From Bryobacterales bacterium (GTDB lineage: Bacteria > Acidobacteriota > Terriglobia > Bryobacterales > Bryobacteraceae), in contig JADZCM010000002.1 of assembly GCA_020851555.1 (NCBI GenBank), forward strand, positions 26,845 to 90,844: a stretch of 64,000 nt of DNA, in the 5' to 3' direction. The position numbers and the translations under genes are program-made. Positions 8,317-16,202 of the stretch are shown here, piece by piece. Under the pieces are notes generated by a model. That model did not search any database. It worked only from the letters and a program-made list of their open reading frames with translations, and had not been told where the DNA came from. How positions within the stretch are numbered: position 1 is the first letter of the stretch; each line of letters starts with the position of its first letter.

Positions 8317-8811
8317 TCAATCGCCGCCCGGGGACGCCAATTTCGGAGTCAGCATCCACTGGAGGATGCCGCGCGGCTCGGCGCCGGCCGGTTCCGCGTC
8401 GATCCGTACCAGGGAGCCCTTCTTGAGATCGAAGCAGACACGCGGGCATCCCACCAGATAGCTGGCGGTCTCGCCCAGAAGCGGCTCATGGCCGGCCAGC
8501 AGCACGGACCGCTCTCCGGCGCGGCCCCGCAGCAGTTTCCATACAGACAGGTATGCCGAGGCCGGTGCCAGAGCCTCCGTCCTCTCGATCTTTCCTTTGT
8601 AGCCCAGCAACCGGGCGGCGATCTCGGCTGTCTGGACAGCCCGCACCAGGGGGCTGGTCAGAATGAGCGAAGGAGCAACTCCGACGGTCCGGGCGCGCTC
8701 CAGCACCGCCCTGAGCTTGTCCTGGCCCTCGGCGGTGAGTCTGCGCTCGAAGTCGTCCCGGCCCGCGCGGCGGGCTTCGGCTATGCCGTGGCGCAGGATG
8801 TAGATCTCCAT
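8317..8811 (-). CDS. sixA: SixA-type phosphohistidine phosphatase
   Basis: 164 residues, a histidine-phosphatase-superfamily member of SixA size. The catalytic RHG is MEIYILRHGIAE at the very N-terminus, the second Arg is in LILTSPLVRAVQTAEI, and the second His is in LLAGHEPLLGE. SixA enzymes dephosphorylate phosphohistidine on HPt or nitrogen-PTS proteins; small acidobacterial relatives may act on other phosphates. The ATG shares its A with the TGA stop of the upstream kinase-like gene (TGATG), so the two are translationally coupled. Together with the two kinase-like genes it forms a three-gene minus-strand operon divergent from a CHAD-domain gene. Confidence 0.92.
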   Translation of the reverse strand: MEIYILRHGIAEARRAGRDDFERRLTAEGQDKLRAVLERARTVGVAPSLILTSPLVRAVQTAEIAARLLGYKGKIERTEALAPASAYLSVWKLLRGRAGERSVLLAGHEPLLGETASYLVGCPRVCFDLKKGSLVRIDAEPAGAEPRGILQWMLTPKLASPGGD

Positions 8812-9566
8812 CAACCCACTCGCCTGGTCTTGGGCTTCGGCGGCCTGCGCGCCGGGGCCGCGGCGCCCGGCGTGAGCCTCAGCGCGGCAATGTGGCCGCG
8901 AAGCGCCCAGAAAATCTCCTCCACGGAGCGGGCCGCGTCCACCACGGTAAAGCCGTACCGTTGCGCCATGCTGTCCAGCGCGCGCACCAGCCTGGTCTGG
9001 TAGCGTACGAAACTCTGGTGCATGTCGGCCCCGAAGCGCATGTCCATTCCGCTTTCCCAGTAGTCGAACGCCCCTCGTCCCTGCACGACTCGGGATACCA
9101 GGTGCTTCGCCTCCGCCCGGAGGTAGTACACCGCATGGGGGGCCAGCGCGAACCCCGCCACGCGTTCGATCCAGCGCCGGTCCTCGCCTCTGGCGATGGC
9201 GCGCGCCATGATGGAGAAGATGTACCGGTCGATCAGCACCACGAAGCCGGCCCGCAGCGCGGGGATGATCTCGTTCTCCAGCCGGTCGGCGAAGTCGGTG
9301 GTGTAGAACAGGGTCATGGTCATGGGGCCGAGCGTATTGCCGCGCTTGGCCTCCTGGATGCCGCGGCCGGCCAGCGCCGAACGCGCCATGCCGCTGTCCA
9401 GAACCGCGTGGCCCTCCTGTTCCAGCCACTGCCGCAGCAGCCCGATCTGCGTGGTGCGGCCCACCGCGTCGGGTCCCTCGATCACGATCAGCTTGCCCCG
9501 CAGTTCGGAGCAGTCCACCCCCGGCAGGGGCTCGGCGTAGAAGCGGAGCGGCTCATTTGCCCGCAT
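8811..9566 (-). CDS. Thymidylate-kinase-like P-loop protein, variant Walker A
   Basis: 251 residues from the ATG at 9566, chosen because GGGAGG sits about 6 bases upstream; an ATG at 9596 would add ten residues. Thymidylate-kinase fold: IVIEGPDAVGRTTQ (28-40) stands where GxxGxGKTT is expected, with the catalytic Lys replaced by Arg (codon CGC). The DRY motif is in VLIDRYIFSIMARA, and a lid-like segment follows with GRGAFDYWESGMDM. It is clearly paralogous to the next gene upstream along its whole length (TDFADR, DRY, GMD motifs align). The C-terminal 30 residues are a basic Pro/Ala/Arg tail. A housekeeping Tmk is usually about 210 residues with an intact Lys, so I doubt this is the dTMP kinase of the cell. 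Confidence 0.82.
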   Translation of the reverse strand: MRANEPLRFYAEPLPGVDCSELRGKLIVIEGPDAVGRTTQIGLLRQWLEQEGHAVLDSGMARSALAGRGIQEAKRGNTLGPMTMTLFYTTDFADRLENEIIPALRAGFVVLIDRYIFSIMARAIARGEDRRWIERVAGFALAPHAVYYLRAEAKHLVSRVVQGRGAFDYWESGMDMRFGADMHQSFVRYQTRLVRALDSMAQRYGFTVVDAARSVEEIFWALRGHIAALRLTPGAAAPARRPPKPKTRRVG

Positions 9567-10275
9567 GGGCCCCTCCCATGGGCGCCCGCAGAACACCGGC
9601 CGCGAGGTGCTCTCCCATGGCCTCGATCACCACCGCGCGCATCTGCTGCTGCTGTTCCTCGATGGACAATGAGGCGTCGATGACGTGAAAGCCCATCTCC
9701 GCGGCCATGGCTTCGTACTCATCCAGTATCCGGCCCTGAAAAATGCGAAAGCTCTCCTCGATGTCGCGGCTCAGCCCGAGGTCCATGCCGGCCTCGTAGT
9801 ACTTGATCGCGCTGCGGCCTCCCAGGATCCGCCGGACCGCGACATCCAGGGGCACCCGGAAATAGAAGCAGAGGTCCGGCTTCAACGCGAAGCGGTAGAG
9901 ATTGTGGACCCAGCTCCGGCTCATCCCGCGAGCCACGTCCCGGGCGAAGGCGGTGTACGCATAGCGGTCCGCGCACACGACGGCGCCGGCCTTGACCAGG
10001 GGCAGGATGTAGCTCTCCATGCGGTCGGCGAAGTCGGTGGCATGGATGAGGCTGAAGGTGGCGGGCGTAAAGGAGGCCTTCTTCTTGCCGCGCCTGGTGG
10101 TCTGGCGCACCAGCGGGGAGGAGTTCCACTCGCTGAAAGCCACCGCGTAACCCTGGCTGCGCAGCCACTGGCTGAGCAGGAACAACTGCGTGGACTTGCC
10201 GGAGCCGTCAATGCCTTCCACGACGATCAGCCTGCCGCTGTAACGGTTCGGCAGCAGTGCGTGCGTGACGGCCAT
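9553..10275 (-). CDS. Thymidylate-kinase-like P-loop protein
   Basis: 240 residues from the ATG at 10275; ATGs at 10293 and 10362 are possible and none has a good ribosome site. The P-loop is canonical, VVEGIDGSGKSTQ (18-30). DRY is in CADRYAYTAFARD, and RKP-like basic residues cluster in TTRRGKKKASF where kinases of this fold bind the acceptor. The lid region has GGRSAIKYYEAGMDLGLS. PPK2 polyphosphate kinases share this fold, so a polyphosphate or nucleotide substrate is possible. The 3' end overlaps the paralogue by 14 bp, so the two are coupled. It is divergent from the CHAD gene. Substrate unknown. Confidence 0.83.
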   Translation of the reverse strand: MAVTHALLPNRYSGRLIVVEGIDGSGKSTQLFLLSQWLRSQGYAVAFSEWNSSPLVRQTTRRGKKKASFTPATFSLIHATDFADRMESYILPLVKAGAVVCADRYAYTAFARDVARGMSRSWVHNLYRFALKPDLCFYFRVPLDVAVRRILGGRSAIKYYEAGMDLGLSRDIEESFRIFQGRILDEYEAMAAEMGFHVIDASLSIEEQQQQMRAVVIEAMGEHLAAGVLRAPMGGAHAGK

Positions 10276-10436
10276 GATCGAAGTTACTACCATATCAATT
10301 GTATGCCGCGCTACGCTGCGTTCAACGCCGCTCGGGCTACCCGCGGCGTTGGCGGGGAGCACGCCCGGCCCGGCAGCCCGCGAGAGCCGGAGGCCCTTCA
10401 GAAGTCGATCCGGCTGCTGCGGCCGGCGGAACAGTC

Positions 10437-10877
10437 ATGAGATCCGATGCCCGCGGCAGAAACCCTGGAGAGCCTGTCCGCGATTACGCCGCCGGACAGG
10501 CTGCCGACCTGCTTCGCCGGGCCACCTTTCACGCCGGCCGCGTCCGCAAGTCACAACACGCCGGCTCCATACACGACCTGCGCGTCGCCATACGGCGGCT
10601 CAGCCAGTGCCTGCGGGTGTTTGACCAGTTCTTCCCGCCGGGCCGCCTGAAGAAGGTCCGGCAGAAGCTGAAGGCTTGCATGGACCTGGCTTCCGCGGTC
10701 CGCGACCTGGACATCGCCCTCGAGTTGTTGCGCCGGGCCGCCCTGCCGCCGGATTCGCCGCTGATGCTGAGCCTGGCCGAGGAGCGGGCCGGCTCCATTC
10801 AGGAACTGGTTGCGGAGCTGCAACTCTGGGTGAAGAAGGACGTGCACCGGAAGTGGCGTTCCCGGCTCGGTCTTTGA
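10437..10877 (+). CDS. CHAD-domain protein, N-terminal part (frame broken)
   Basis: 146 residues from the ATG at 10437; the first half of a CHAD domain. The conserved polyphosphate-binding face is present: SIHDLRVAIRRLSQCLRVF gives the HxxRVxxRRL signature, followed by a Lys/Arg-rich helix (LKKVRQKLKACMDLA) and RDLDIALELL. The frame ends at TGA 10875-10877, after KWRSRLGL, half-way through the domain; the rest continues in another frame from 10885. CHAD domains bind inorganic polyphosphate and often sit next to polyphosphate-metabolising genes. A weak GCGGA precedes the start. Either the gene is frameshifted or the two halves are made separately. Confidence 0.8.
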   Translation: MRSDARGRNPGEPVRDYAAGQAADLLRRATFHAGRVRKSQHAGSIHDLRVAIRRLSQCLRVFDQFFPPGRLKKVRQKLKACMDLASAVRDLDIALELLRRAALPPDSPLMLSLAEERAGSIQELVAELQLWVKKDVHRKWRSRLGL

Positions 10878-10884
10878 GGCGAAA

Positions 10885-11343
10885 ATGGTCAAACTCCGTT
10901 GGGACGAGTCCATGAGCGCGGCGGGCAACGCCCGGCTGCGGCTGCCGGCGCTGGCCCGCGCCTACTTCTCGAGCGGCAGGAAGCTTGTGGAGGCGCCGGC
11001 GCGGCCCGCCTTGCTCCACCGCTTCCGCCTGGACACCAAGGCGCTGCGCTACACCCTGGAGCTTTTTGGTCCGTGTTACGGTCCGGGGCTCGACCGCCGC
11101 CTGAGTGTGCTGCGCCGGATTCAATCGTTCCTCGGGGCCATCAACGACTACTCAACCACCATGGAGATGCTGGCCGGAGGGCGGGCGCAAGGAGGTCCGG
11201 AGCTCGTCCGCGCGCGAGAACTTCTGGCCGCGCGGGCCAGGAGGAAGATCCTTGAATTCCGGAGGTACGCGAACCGGCTTTTCCACGACCAGGCCGAAGA
11301 GCGGCGGTGGGTGTTATACCTCTCCCGCCCCAGGCAGTGTTGA
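10885..11343 (+). CDS. CHAD-domain protein, C-terminal part
   Basis: 152 residues. It carries the second half of the CHAD four-helix duplication: LLHRFRLDTKALRYTLELF has the His, Arg, Lys and Tyr expected on the second basic face, and QSFLGAINDYSTTMEML matches the conserved LGxxND region. Its ATG lies 8 bases after the TGA of the first half, and GAGG overlapping that stop sits 7 bases upstream of the ATG, so re-initiation is feasible. The simplest reading is one ancestral CHAD gene of about 300 codons with a single-base indel near 10840-10877. No other domain is attached. Confidence 0.78.
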   Translation: MVKLRWDESMSAAGNARLRLPALARAYFSSGRKLVEAPARPALLHRFRLDTKALRYTLELFGPCYGPGLDRRLSVLRRIQSFLGAINDYSTTMEMLAGGRAQGGPELVRARELLAARARRKILEFRRYANRLFHDQAEERRWVLYLSRPRQC

Positions 11344-11409
11344 GGGGCGGCGGCGGCCCGCATGGTAGACTGGGCTTGAAACACTGCGAGTTACCCCGGG
11401 AAGCGCGCC

Positions 11410-11499
11410 GGAGAGATGGCCGAGTGGTTGAAGGCGCACGCTTGGAAAGCGTGTATAGGGGAAACTCTATCGAGGGTTCGAATCCCTCTCTCTCCGCCA
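11410..11499 (+). tRNA. tRNA-Ser(GGA)
   Basis: Acceptor 5' strand GGAGAGA pairs with TCTCTCC at 11489-11495; discriminator G and an encoded CCA at 11497-11499. The anticodon loop reads CTTGGAAAG around anticodon GGA, and a long variable arm (TATAGGGGAAACTCTA region) marks it as class II, as for serine. The T arm GAGGG-TTCGAAT-CCCTC is perfect (11472-11488). It reads UCC and UCU codons. It lies between the CHAD gene and pfk, same strand. Confidence 0.96.
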
Positions 11500-11611
11500 G
11501 ACCTCTGCGTTCAATCGCGGCTCCACGCCGGGAGGATCACCCCGCCTGCGTGCGTATCATAACCGGCATCCATATGCGCCGGCGGCCGGCCTCTGTGCAA
11601 AATTGAGGGTT

Positions 11612-12922
11612 ATGCTCACGGAAGACCAGCTCAAGGTAACCACGCTGGGGCCGGCCCGGTTTGATTCGCCCCTGCGGCTGTCCACCACCCGCGGAGACGG
11701 TCTCAGCGAGTTTACGCCCGACACGGCCCGGCTTCTGCTGCGCGCCGACTTCGCCGCCGAAGCCGAAATCCGCCCCGGTCTCTCTTTCGAGAAAGCGGGC
11801 CCGCGCCAGCGCATCTTCTTCGACCCGCAAGGCGCCAAGGCGGCGATCGTGACCTGCGGAGGGCTGTGCCCCGGCCTCAACAACGTGATCCGCTCCCTGT
11901 TCCTGTCGCTGCACCACAACTACGGGGTAAAGGACGTACTCGGGATGCGCTACGGCTACGCGGGCCTCAATCCCGCCAGGGGAGTCGCGCCGGTACGCCT
12001 CACCGAGGAGTACGTCGAGTCCATACACAAGCTGGGCGGCACGGTGCTTGGAACGTCCCGCGGCCCCGAAGACCCACGGGTGATCGTGGATTATCTGGAG
12101 CAGGAACGGGTCAACCTCCTGTTCCCGGTGGGGGGCGACGGAACCCAGCGCGGCGCGCACGAGATCGCGGCCGAAGCGCGGCGGCGCGGCCTGCCGTTGA
12201 GCGTTGTGGGCATCCCCAAGACCATCGACAACGACCTGCCCTACGTGTGGGAATCGTTCGGCTACAAAACGGCCCTGGCCAAAGCGAGAGAAGTGCTGGA
12301 CTGCGCCCACGCGGAATCCAAGGGCGTCCGCAACGGCATCGGCCTGGTGAAGCTCATGGGACGCTACTCCGGGTCCATCGCCGCCGGAGCCACCCTCGCC
12401 AGTCAGGAGGTGAACTTCACGCTGGTGCCGGAGGTGCCTTTCAAACTGGAGGGCGAAGCCGGTTTCCTGGCCGTGCTCAAGCGGCGGATCCTGGCGCGCG
12501 GCCACGCGGTCATCGTGGTTGCCGAGGGGGCGGGGCAGGACCTCATGCCGCCGCAACCGGAGGAGCGGGACGCCTCGGGCAACCTGAAGCTCGGCGATAT
12601 CGGGCCCTTCCTGCGCGAACAGATCCTGCGCTATTTCGCCGCGGCGGGACTAATGGCGAACGTCCGATATTTCGATCCCAGTTACATCATCCGCAGCGTT
12701 CCGGCGATCACCGAGGACAGCCTGCTGTGCGACCGTCTCGCGCGCAACGCCGTGCACGCCGCCATGGCCGGGAAGACCGACGTGTTAATGGGACTCTGGT
12801 ACAACACCTTTATTCACGTGCCCATCCGGCTGGCGATTTCCGAGACGAAGAGACTCTCGCCCGGGAGCGAGGTGTGGCGCGCCGTTCTGGCCGCCACCGG
12901 CCAGCCGGCGCGCTTCGCCTGA
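11612..12922 (+). CDS. pfkA: 6-phosphofructokinase (plant/Treponema-type group)
   Basis: 436 residues. It phosphorylates fructose 6-phosphate in glycolysis. The phosphoryl-donor loop reads VGGDGTQRGA, with Gly as in ATP-dependent enzymes, while the substrate loop is PKTIDNDL, with Lys as in the longer clade that includes plant ATP-PFKs and PPi-PFKs. Other family segments are TCGGLCPGLNNVIR at the N-terminus and LVKLMGRYSGSIAAGA. ATP is the more likely donor from the Gly, but the mixed signature keeps pyrophosphate possible. The ATG at 11612 follows GAGGG closely; a TTG at 11603 is an alternative. The 3' end nearly touches the convergent aroDE gene (12 bp). Confidence 0.93.
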   Translation: MLTEDQLKVTTLGPARFDSPLRLSTTRGDGLSEFTPDTARLLLRADFAAEAEIRPGLSFEKAGPRQRIFFDPQGAKAAIVTCGGLCPGLNNVIRSLFLSLHHNYGVKDVLGMRYGYAGLNPARGVAPVRLTEEYVESIHKLGGTVLGTSRGPEDPRVIVDYLEQERVNLLFPVGGDGTQRGAHEIAAEARRRGLPLSVVGIPKTIDNDLPYVWESFGYKTALAKAREVLDCAHAESKGVRNGIGLVKLMGRYSGSIAAGATLASQEVNFTLVPEVPFKLEGEAGFLAVLKRRILARGHAVIVVAEGAGQDLMPPQPEERDASGNLKLGDIGPFLREQILRYFAAAGLMANVRYFDPSYIIRSVPAITEDSLLCDRLARNAVHAAMAGKTDVLMGLWYNTFIHVPIRLAISETKRLSPGSEVWRAVLAATGQPARFA

Positions 12923-12934
12923 GGGGGCGGGACC

Positions 12935-14443
12935 TCAGCCTGCGCCGGCGCAACCCAACGCTTCGCGCGCCGCTCTCTCCATCACCGCGCGCGGAGCGCT
13001 CTCGCCGGTCCAGGTCTCGAACTGCCGCGCCGCCTGCTCGAGGAACATCTGGAGGCCGGGAATCACCGTTTTGCCCTGCGCCCGCGCCCTTCTGAGCAAT
13101 AGCGTCTCCAGCGGGTTGTAGACCATGTCGAGAACCACGTCGGCGGGAATGCGGTCGCGGAAGTAGCAGCCTTGCACCCGCGGATGCATGCCCAGGGGCG
13201 TGGCGTGCACCACCGCGTCGAAGTGCAGCTTACCGAGTTGTTCCTCCAGCAGCATCGCCGCGCCGCAGGCCCGCGCCAGCCCCCGCACCTGGTTCAGCTC
13301 GATGCCCACAATGGAGACCCGCGCGCCCGCGTCCGTCAGCGCGAAGGCCGCTGCGCGCGCCGCCCCGCCGCTTCCCACCAGCAGGATGGAGGACTTGGCC
13401 AGCCGCAGATGGCGGGCCAAAGGCGCTGCCACGGCGGGAGCATCGGCGTTCAGCCCGCGCCACTTGCCGGCCTTGCGCCACACGGTGTTCACCGCTCCGA
13501 TGCGCCGGGCCAGCGGGTCGACATGGTCTAGGTGCCGCAGGATCCGCTGTTTGTGCGGCATGGTGACGCTGAAGCCGGCGACGGGGAGACGTCCGGCCAG
13601 TTGCATGAAGTCCCCCACCTGCGCCGGCGCCACCAGAAACGGCAGATACACCGCGTCCAATCGCCGCGCCTGAAAAGCGCGGTTGTGGACGGCTGGAGAG
13701 ATGGAGTGCCCCACCGGGTGGGCGATGATCCCGTAGATCTTGCTGGAGCGGCCCACCTTGTCCACCCGGTACTGGCGCCGCAGAGTCTTCGCTTCCACCT
13801 GCCCCGGCGCCGTGCCTTCGCCGGCGGCGGGCGCGGCGTAAGTGTACTGACTCCCGAAAGCAGGGGCGAGGACTCGCGAGGGAAAACCGCTCTCTCCCAT
13901 GGTGAACGCGACCAGCCGGTCGCGGGGATGCGCCCGGCATGCTGCCAGGACCCGGTGAATGTCGCTCGGCTTGCGCGCCGTGGTGACGAGTTTGTGCGTA
14001 TCGGCGGGCTGGCGCAACAGCCGCCGGAGCAAGGGTTCCACCGCCGGAGTCCTCGTGAAATCGTGGTACGAGATCACCAGTTTCGCGCCGCGGGTGAGCG
14101 TCTCGGGCAGCACGCCCGCCTTCTCGGCGCTTTCGATTTCCAGGTCCACGGCGCGAGCGCCGGCTTCGACGGCGGCCTCCAGCAGGCGCAACTGCTCTTC
14201 GATATCCCCGCCGAACCTGCCCCGGCTCGGGCGCCGCCGGCAGGTTGCCAGCACGGCGCATTCCGGGTATTCCTTGAGAAACGCGCGAATCGCCCGCGGG
14301 CCTTCCTCGGGCCGCCGCAGGCAGTCAAGGCGGAATTCCAGAAAGGTCTCGCCGCCGTCCGCTTCGCGCCTCGCGGCTTCCAGCAGATCACGCGTCTCGC
14401 TGAATCCGAGCGCAACGCAGACGGTGCCGGGAGCCCAGTTCAC
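12935..14443 (-). CDS. aroDE: Fused 3-dehydroquinate dehydratase / shikimate dehydrogenase
   Basis: 502 residues. Residues about 5-215 are type I dehydroquinase: FLEFRLDCL, LVISYHDFTRTP with the catalytic His, and THKLVTTARKPSD with the Schiff-base Lys. Residues about 235-500 are shikimate dehydrogenase: IYGIIAHPVGHSISPAVHNRAF, SVTMPHKQ with the catalytic Lys, GAVNTVW, and the NADPH loop LVGSGGAARAAAF. The fusion performs two consecutive shikimate-pathway steps and resembles the plant arrangement; it is also found in several bacterial phyla. It follows cpoB by 6 bp on the same strand, so it may be read through from the tol operon. Confidence 0.95.
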   Translation of the reverse strand: MNWAPGTVCVALGFSETRDLLEAARREADGGETFLEFRLDCLRRPEEGPRAIRAFLKEYPECAVLATCRRRPSRGRFGGDIEEQLRLLEAAVEAGARAVDLEIESAEKAGVLPETLTRGAKLVISYHDFTRTPAVEPLLRRLLRQPADTHKLVTTARKPSDIHRVLAACRAHPRDRLVAFTMGESGFPSRVLAPAFGSQYTYAAPAAGEGTAPGQVEAKTLRRQYRVDKVGRSSKIYGIIAHPVGHSISPAVHNRAFQARRLDAVYLPFLVAPAQVGDFMQLAGRLPVAGFSVTMPHKQRILRHLDHVDPLARRIGAVNTVWRKAGKWRGLNADAPAVAAPLARHLRLAKSSILLVGSGGAARAAAFALTDAGARVSIVGIELNQVRGLARACGAAMLLEEQLGKLHFDAVVHATPLGMHPRVQGCYFRDRIPADVVLDMVYNPLETLLLRRARAQGKTVIPGLQMFLEQAARQFETWTGESAPRAVMERAAREALGCAGAG

Positions 14444-14449
14444 GGAGGT

Positions 14450-15295
14450 TCACTTCGATGGGGGCCGCGCCGGCTTGGCGGTCGCGGGAAGGGCCTTGAG
14501 CTGCGCCTGCGCCCGTTTGGCCAGGTCGTGCGTCTTGAACCTCTTGATGAGAAGGTTGAACTCCGCCCTGGCCTTGGCGGTCTCGCCGAGCTCCGTGAAG
14601 GCCATGGCCTTCATGTAGAGCGCGTCAGGGGTTCGCTCGCTGTCCAGGTAATTCGTCAGAACCATGTCGAACGCGGTGACCGCTTCCTGGTACCGTTGGA
14701 GACGGTACAGTATGTCGCCGATGTAATACTGGGCGGAAGCGGCTTGCTCGGTGGTTCCGTAAGCCTGGACGTAATCGGTGAACTCCCTGAGCGCCAGTTC
14801 GAAGTTGCCGCTCTCCCTGTCCCGCGTCGCGTTCTGAAAGAGCGTCTCGGCGGGCATGGAAAACGCGGAGGGCGGCGCCACGGGCGGGGCCTGGAGGGTC
14901 TTGAGGGCGGTGCTGATGTCGAGCAACTGCTGCTCGAATCTCGCCAGGCGCGCGCTGAGCGTGCCCACCGACTCCCGCAGCGTCTGGAAATCGTTCGCCA
15001 TCTGGTCCACCTTCGAGCCGATGGTGGCCACCGGAAGGTTCAGGCTCTTGGCCTGCCCGTCAACCTTGGCGCTCAATTCGCCCACCGAAGCGTTCGTCTT
15101 GTTCGCGGCTTCCGTGGCCTGCTGCACCTGCTGGGTCAGTTGCGCCAGTTTCTCGTCCACGGACGACTTCATGGCCTTCAACTGGTCGGCAAACATGGCC
15201 ACTTCCAACTGCAATTCGACGTACTCCTTCCTCTGACCCAGAAGAGAGCACGCCGCCACGCCGAGAATCAGCGGAACACGCCACGAGTGTCTCAT
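14450..15295 (-). CDS. cpoB: Tol-Pal system coiled-coil/TPR protein CpoB (YbgF)
   Basis: 281 residues from the ATG at 15295 (MRHSWRVPL); an ATG at 15310 would add five. A signal peptide ends at VAACSLLG, which also fits a lipobox with Cys 16. Residues about 40-130 form a coiled coil (LAQLTQQVQQATEAANKTN), and residues about 150-270 hold three tetratricopeptide-like repeats (ALREFTDYVQAYG, AASAQYYIGDILYRLQRY, DALYMKAMAFTELGETAKA). CpoB links peptidoglycan synthesis to Tol-driven outer-membrane constriction in the periplasm. It is the last tol gene, 72 bp after pal across a strong hairpin. Confidence 0.92.
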   Translation of the reverse strand: MRHSWRVPLILGVAACSLLGQRKEYVELQLEVAMFADQLKAMKSSVDEKLAQLTQQVQQATEAANKTNASVGELSAKVDGQAKSLNLPVATIGSKVDQMANDFQTLRESVGTLSARLARFEQQLLDISTALKTLQAPPVAPPSAFSMPAETLFQNATRDRESGNFELALREFTDYVQAYGTTEQAASAQYYIGDILYRLQRYQEAVTAFDMVLTNYLDSERTPDALYMKAMAFTELGETAKARAEFNLLIKRFKTHDLAKRAQAQLKALPATAKPARPPSK

Positions 15296-15323
15296 TGCCT
15301 CAGTTTCCACCTGACACGATTGT

Positions 15324-15357
15324 GAAGAGGCCCGTCCGAAGACGGGCGGGCCTCTTC
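15324..15357. repeat. Hairpin between pal and cpoB
   Basis: An 11-bp perfect inverted repeat GAAGAGGCCCG / CGGGCCTCTTC with a further inner pairing CCCGTC-CGAA-GACGGG. No T-run follows on either strand, so it is unlikely to be a plain intrinsic terminator. It may stabilise the pal transcript or lower cpoB expression. Confidence 0.7.
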
Positions 15358-15367
15358 AGGATCAGGA

Positions 15368-16150
15368 TCAATTGCCGGACGAGAAATGCGCGCGCCGGTT
15401 TCTCTGCCAGCAGCTTTCCTCCGACTCGGTGCACTGCGGCCGCTCCTTGCCGTAGCTGATGGTCCTCAGGCTGCCGGCCGGAACGCCCAACTGCACCAGG
15501 AACTCCTTGGCGGAGGCGGCACGGCGGTCGCCCAGCCCAAGGTTGTACTCCGCGGAGCCGCGCTCGTCGCAGTGCCCCTCGACCAGAACCACGCCGCCGG
15601 GATACTCGCTCAGGATGTTCTTCAGCGCCGAGGCGTTTCTGGTAAGCGCCGCGCGGGCGTCCTCCCGTATGTCGCTCTTGTCGTAGTCGAAGAAGGCGTC
15701 CTGCACTTCCGCCGACAGCATCTCACTGAGCGTCCGCTTCGCCACCGGCGGCGGAGGCGGCGGAGGCGGCGGAGGCGGCACGGTGACTGCCACAGTGGCG
15801 GAGCGCGAATCGGCGCCTCCCGGGCCTTTCGCCGTCAAAGTGTAGGTGGTGCTGTCGTTGGGAAACACCTGGCGCGTGCCCGTGGCCTGTACCGACCCGA
15901 TCCCCTGATTGATGGAGATCTCCGTGGCGTTGCTGACATCCCACCGCAGCGTGGCGGACTGGCCCCGCTGGATCGTCGACGGCTCGACCGCGAATTGAGA
16001 GATCGAGGGCTTGGCCGGCGGCGGTGGCGGTGGCGGCTCCTCCTGCTTGGGCGGTGGCGGCGGCGGCGGCGCCACTTTCTTCCTGCACCCCGTTGCGGAC
16101 AGGAACAACATGAAACCCAACAGCATTAGGCTGATCTTTCGCTTACTCAT
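15368..16150 (-). CDS. pal: Peptidoglycan-associated lipoprotein with Ig-like insertion
   Basis: 260 residues from the ATG at 16150; longer readings are spurious. The signal peptide ends at the lipobox LSATGC (Cys about 22). After two seven-Pro tracts comes an Ig-like beta domain (about 50-125; SATLRWDVSNATEISI, TTYTLTAKGPGG), then an eleven-Pro tract, then the OmpA-type peptidoglycan-binding domain (about 150-260) with FFDYDKSDIR, VEGHCDERGSAEYNLGLGDRRA and the basic RNRRAHF end. Pal anchors the outer membrane to peptidoglycan and interacts with TolB. The Ig-like domain between anchor and OmpA domain is not found in the proteobacterial protein. It lies 52 bp after tolB. Confidence 0.95.
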   Translation of the reverse strand: MSKRKISLMLLGFMLFLSATGCRKKVAPPPPPPPKQEEPPPPPPPAKPSISQFAVEPSTIQRGQSATLRWDVSNATEISINQGIGSVQATGTRQVFPNDSTTYTLTAKGPGGADSRSATVAVTVPPPPPPPPPPPVAKRTLSEMLSAEVQDAFFDYDKSDIREDARAALTRNASALKNILSEYPGGVVLVEGHCDERGSAEYNLGLGDRRAASAKEFLVQLGVPAGSLRTISYGKERPQCTESEESCWQRNRRAHFSSGN

Positions 16151-16202
16151 CCGTATCCTCGCTTCCTGACTGTGATTCTCCAACTCTACCCCAACAGAGA
16201 TT

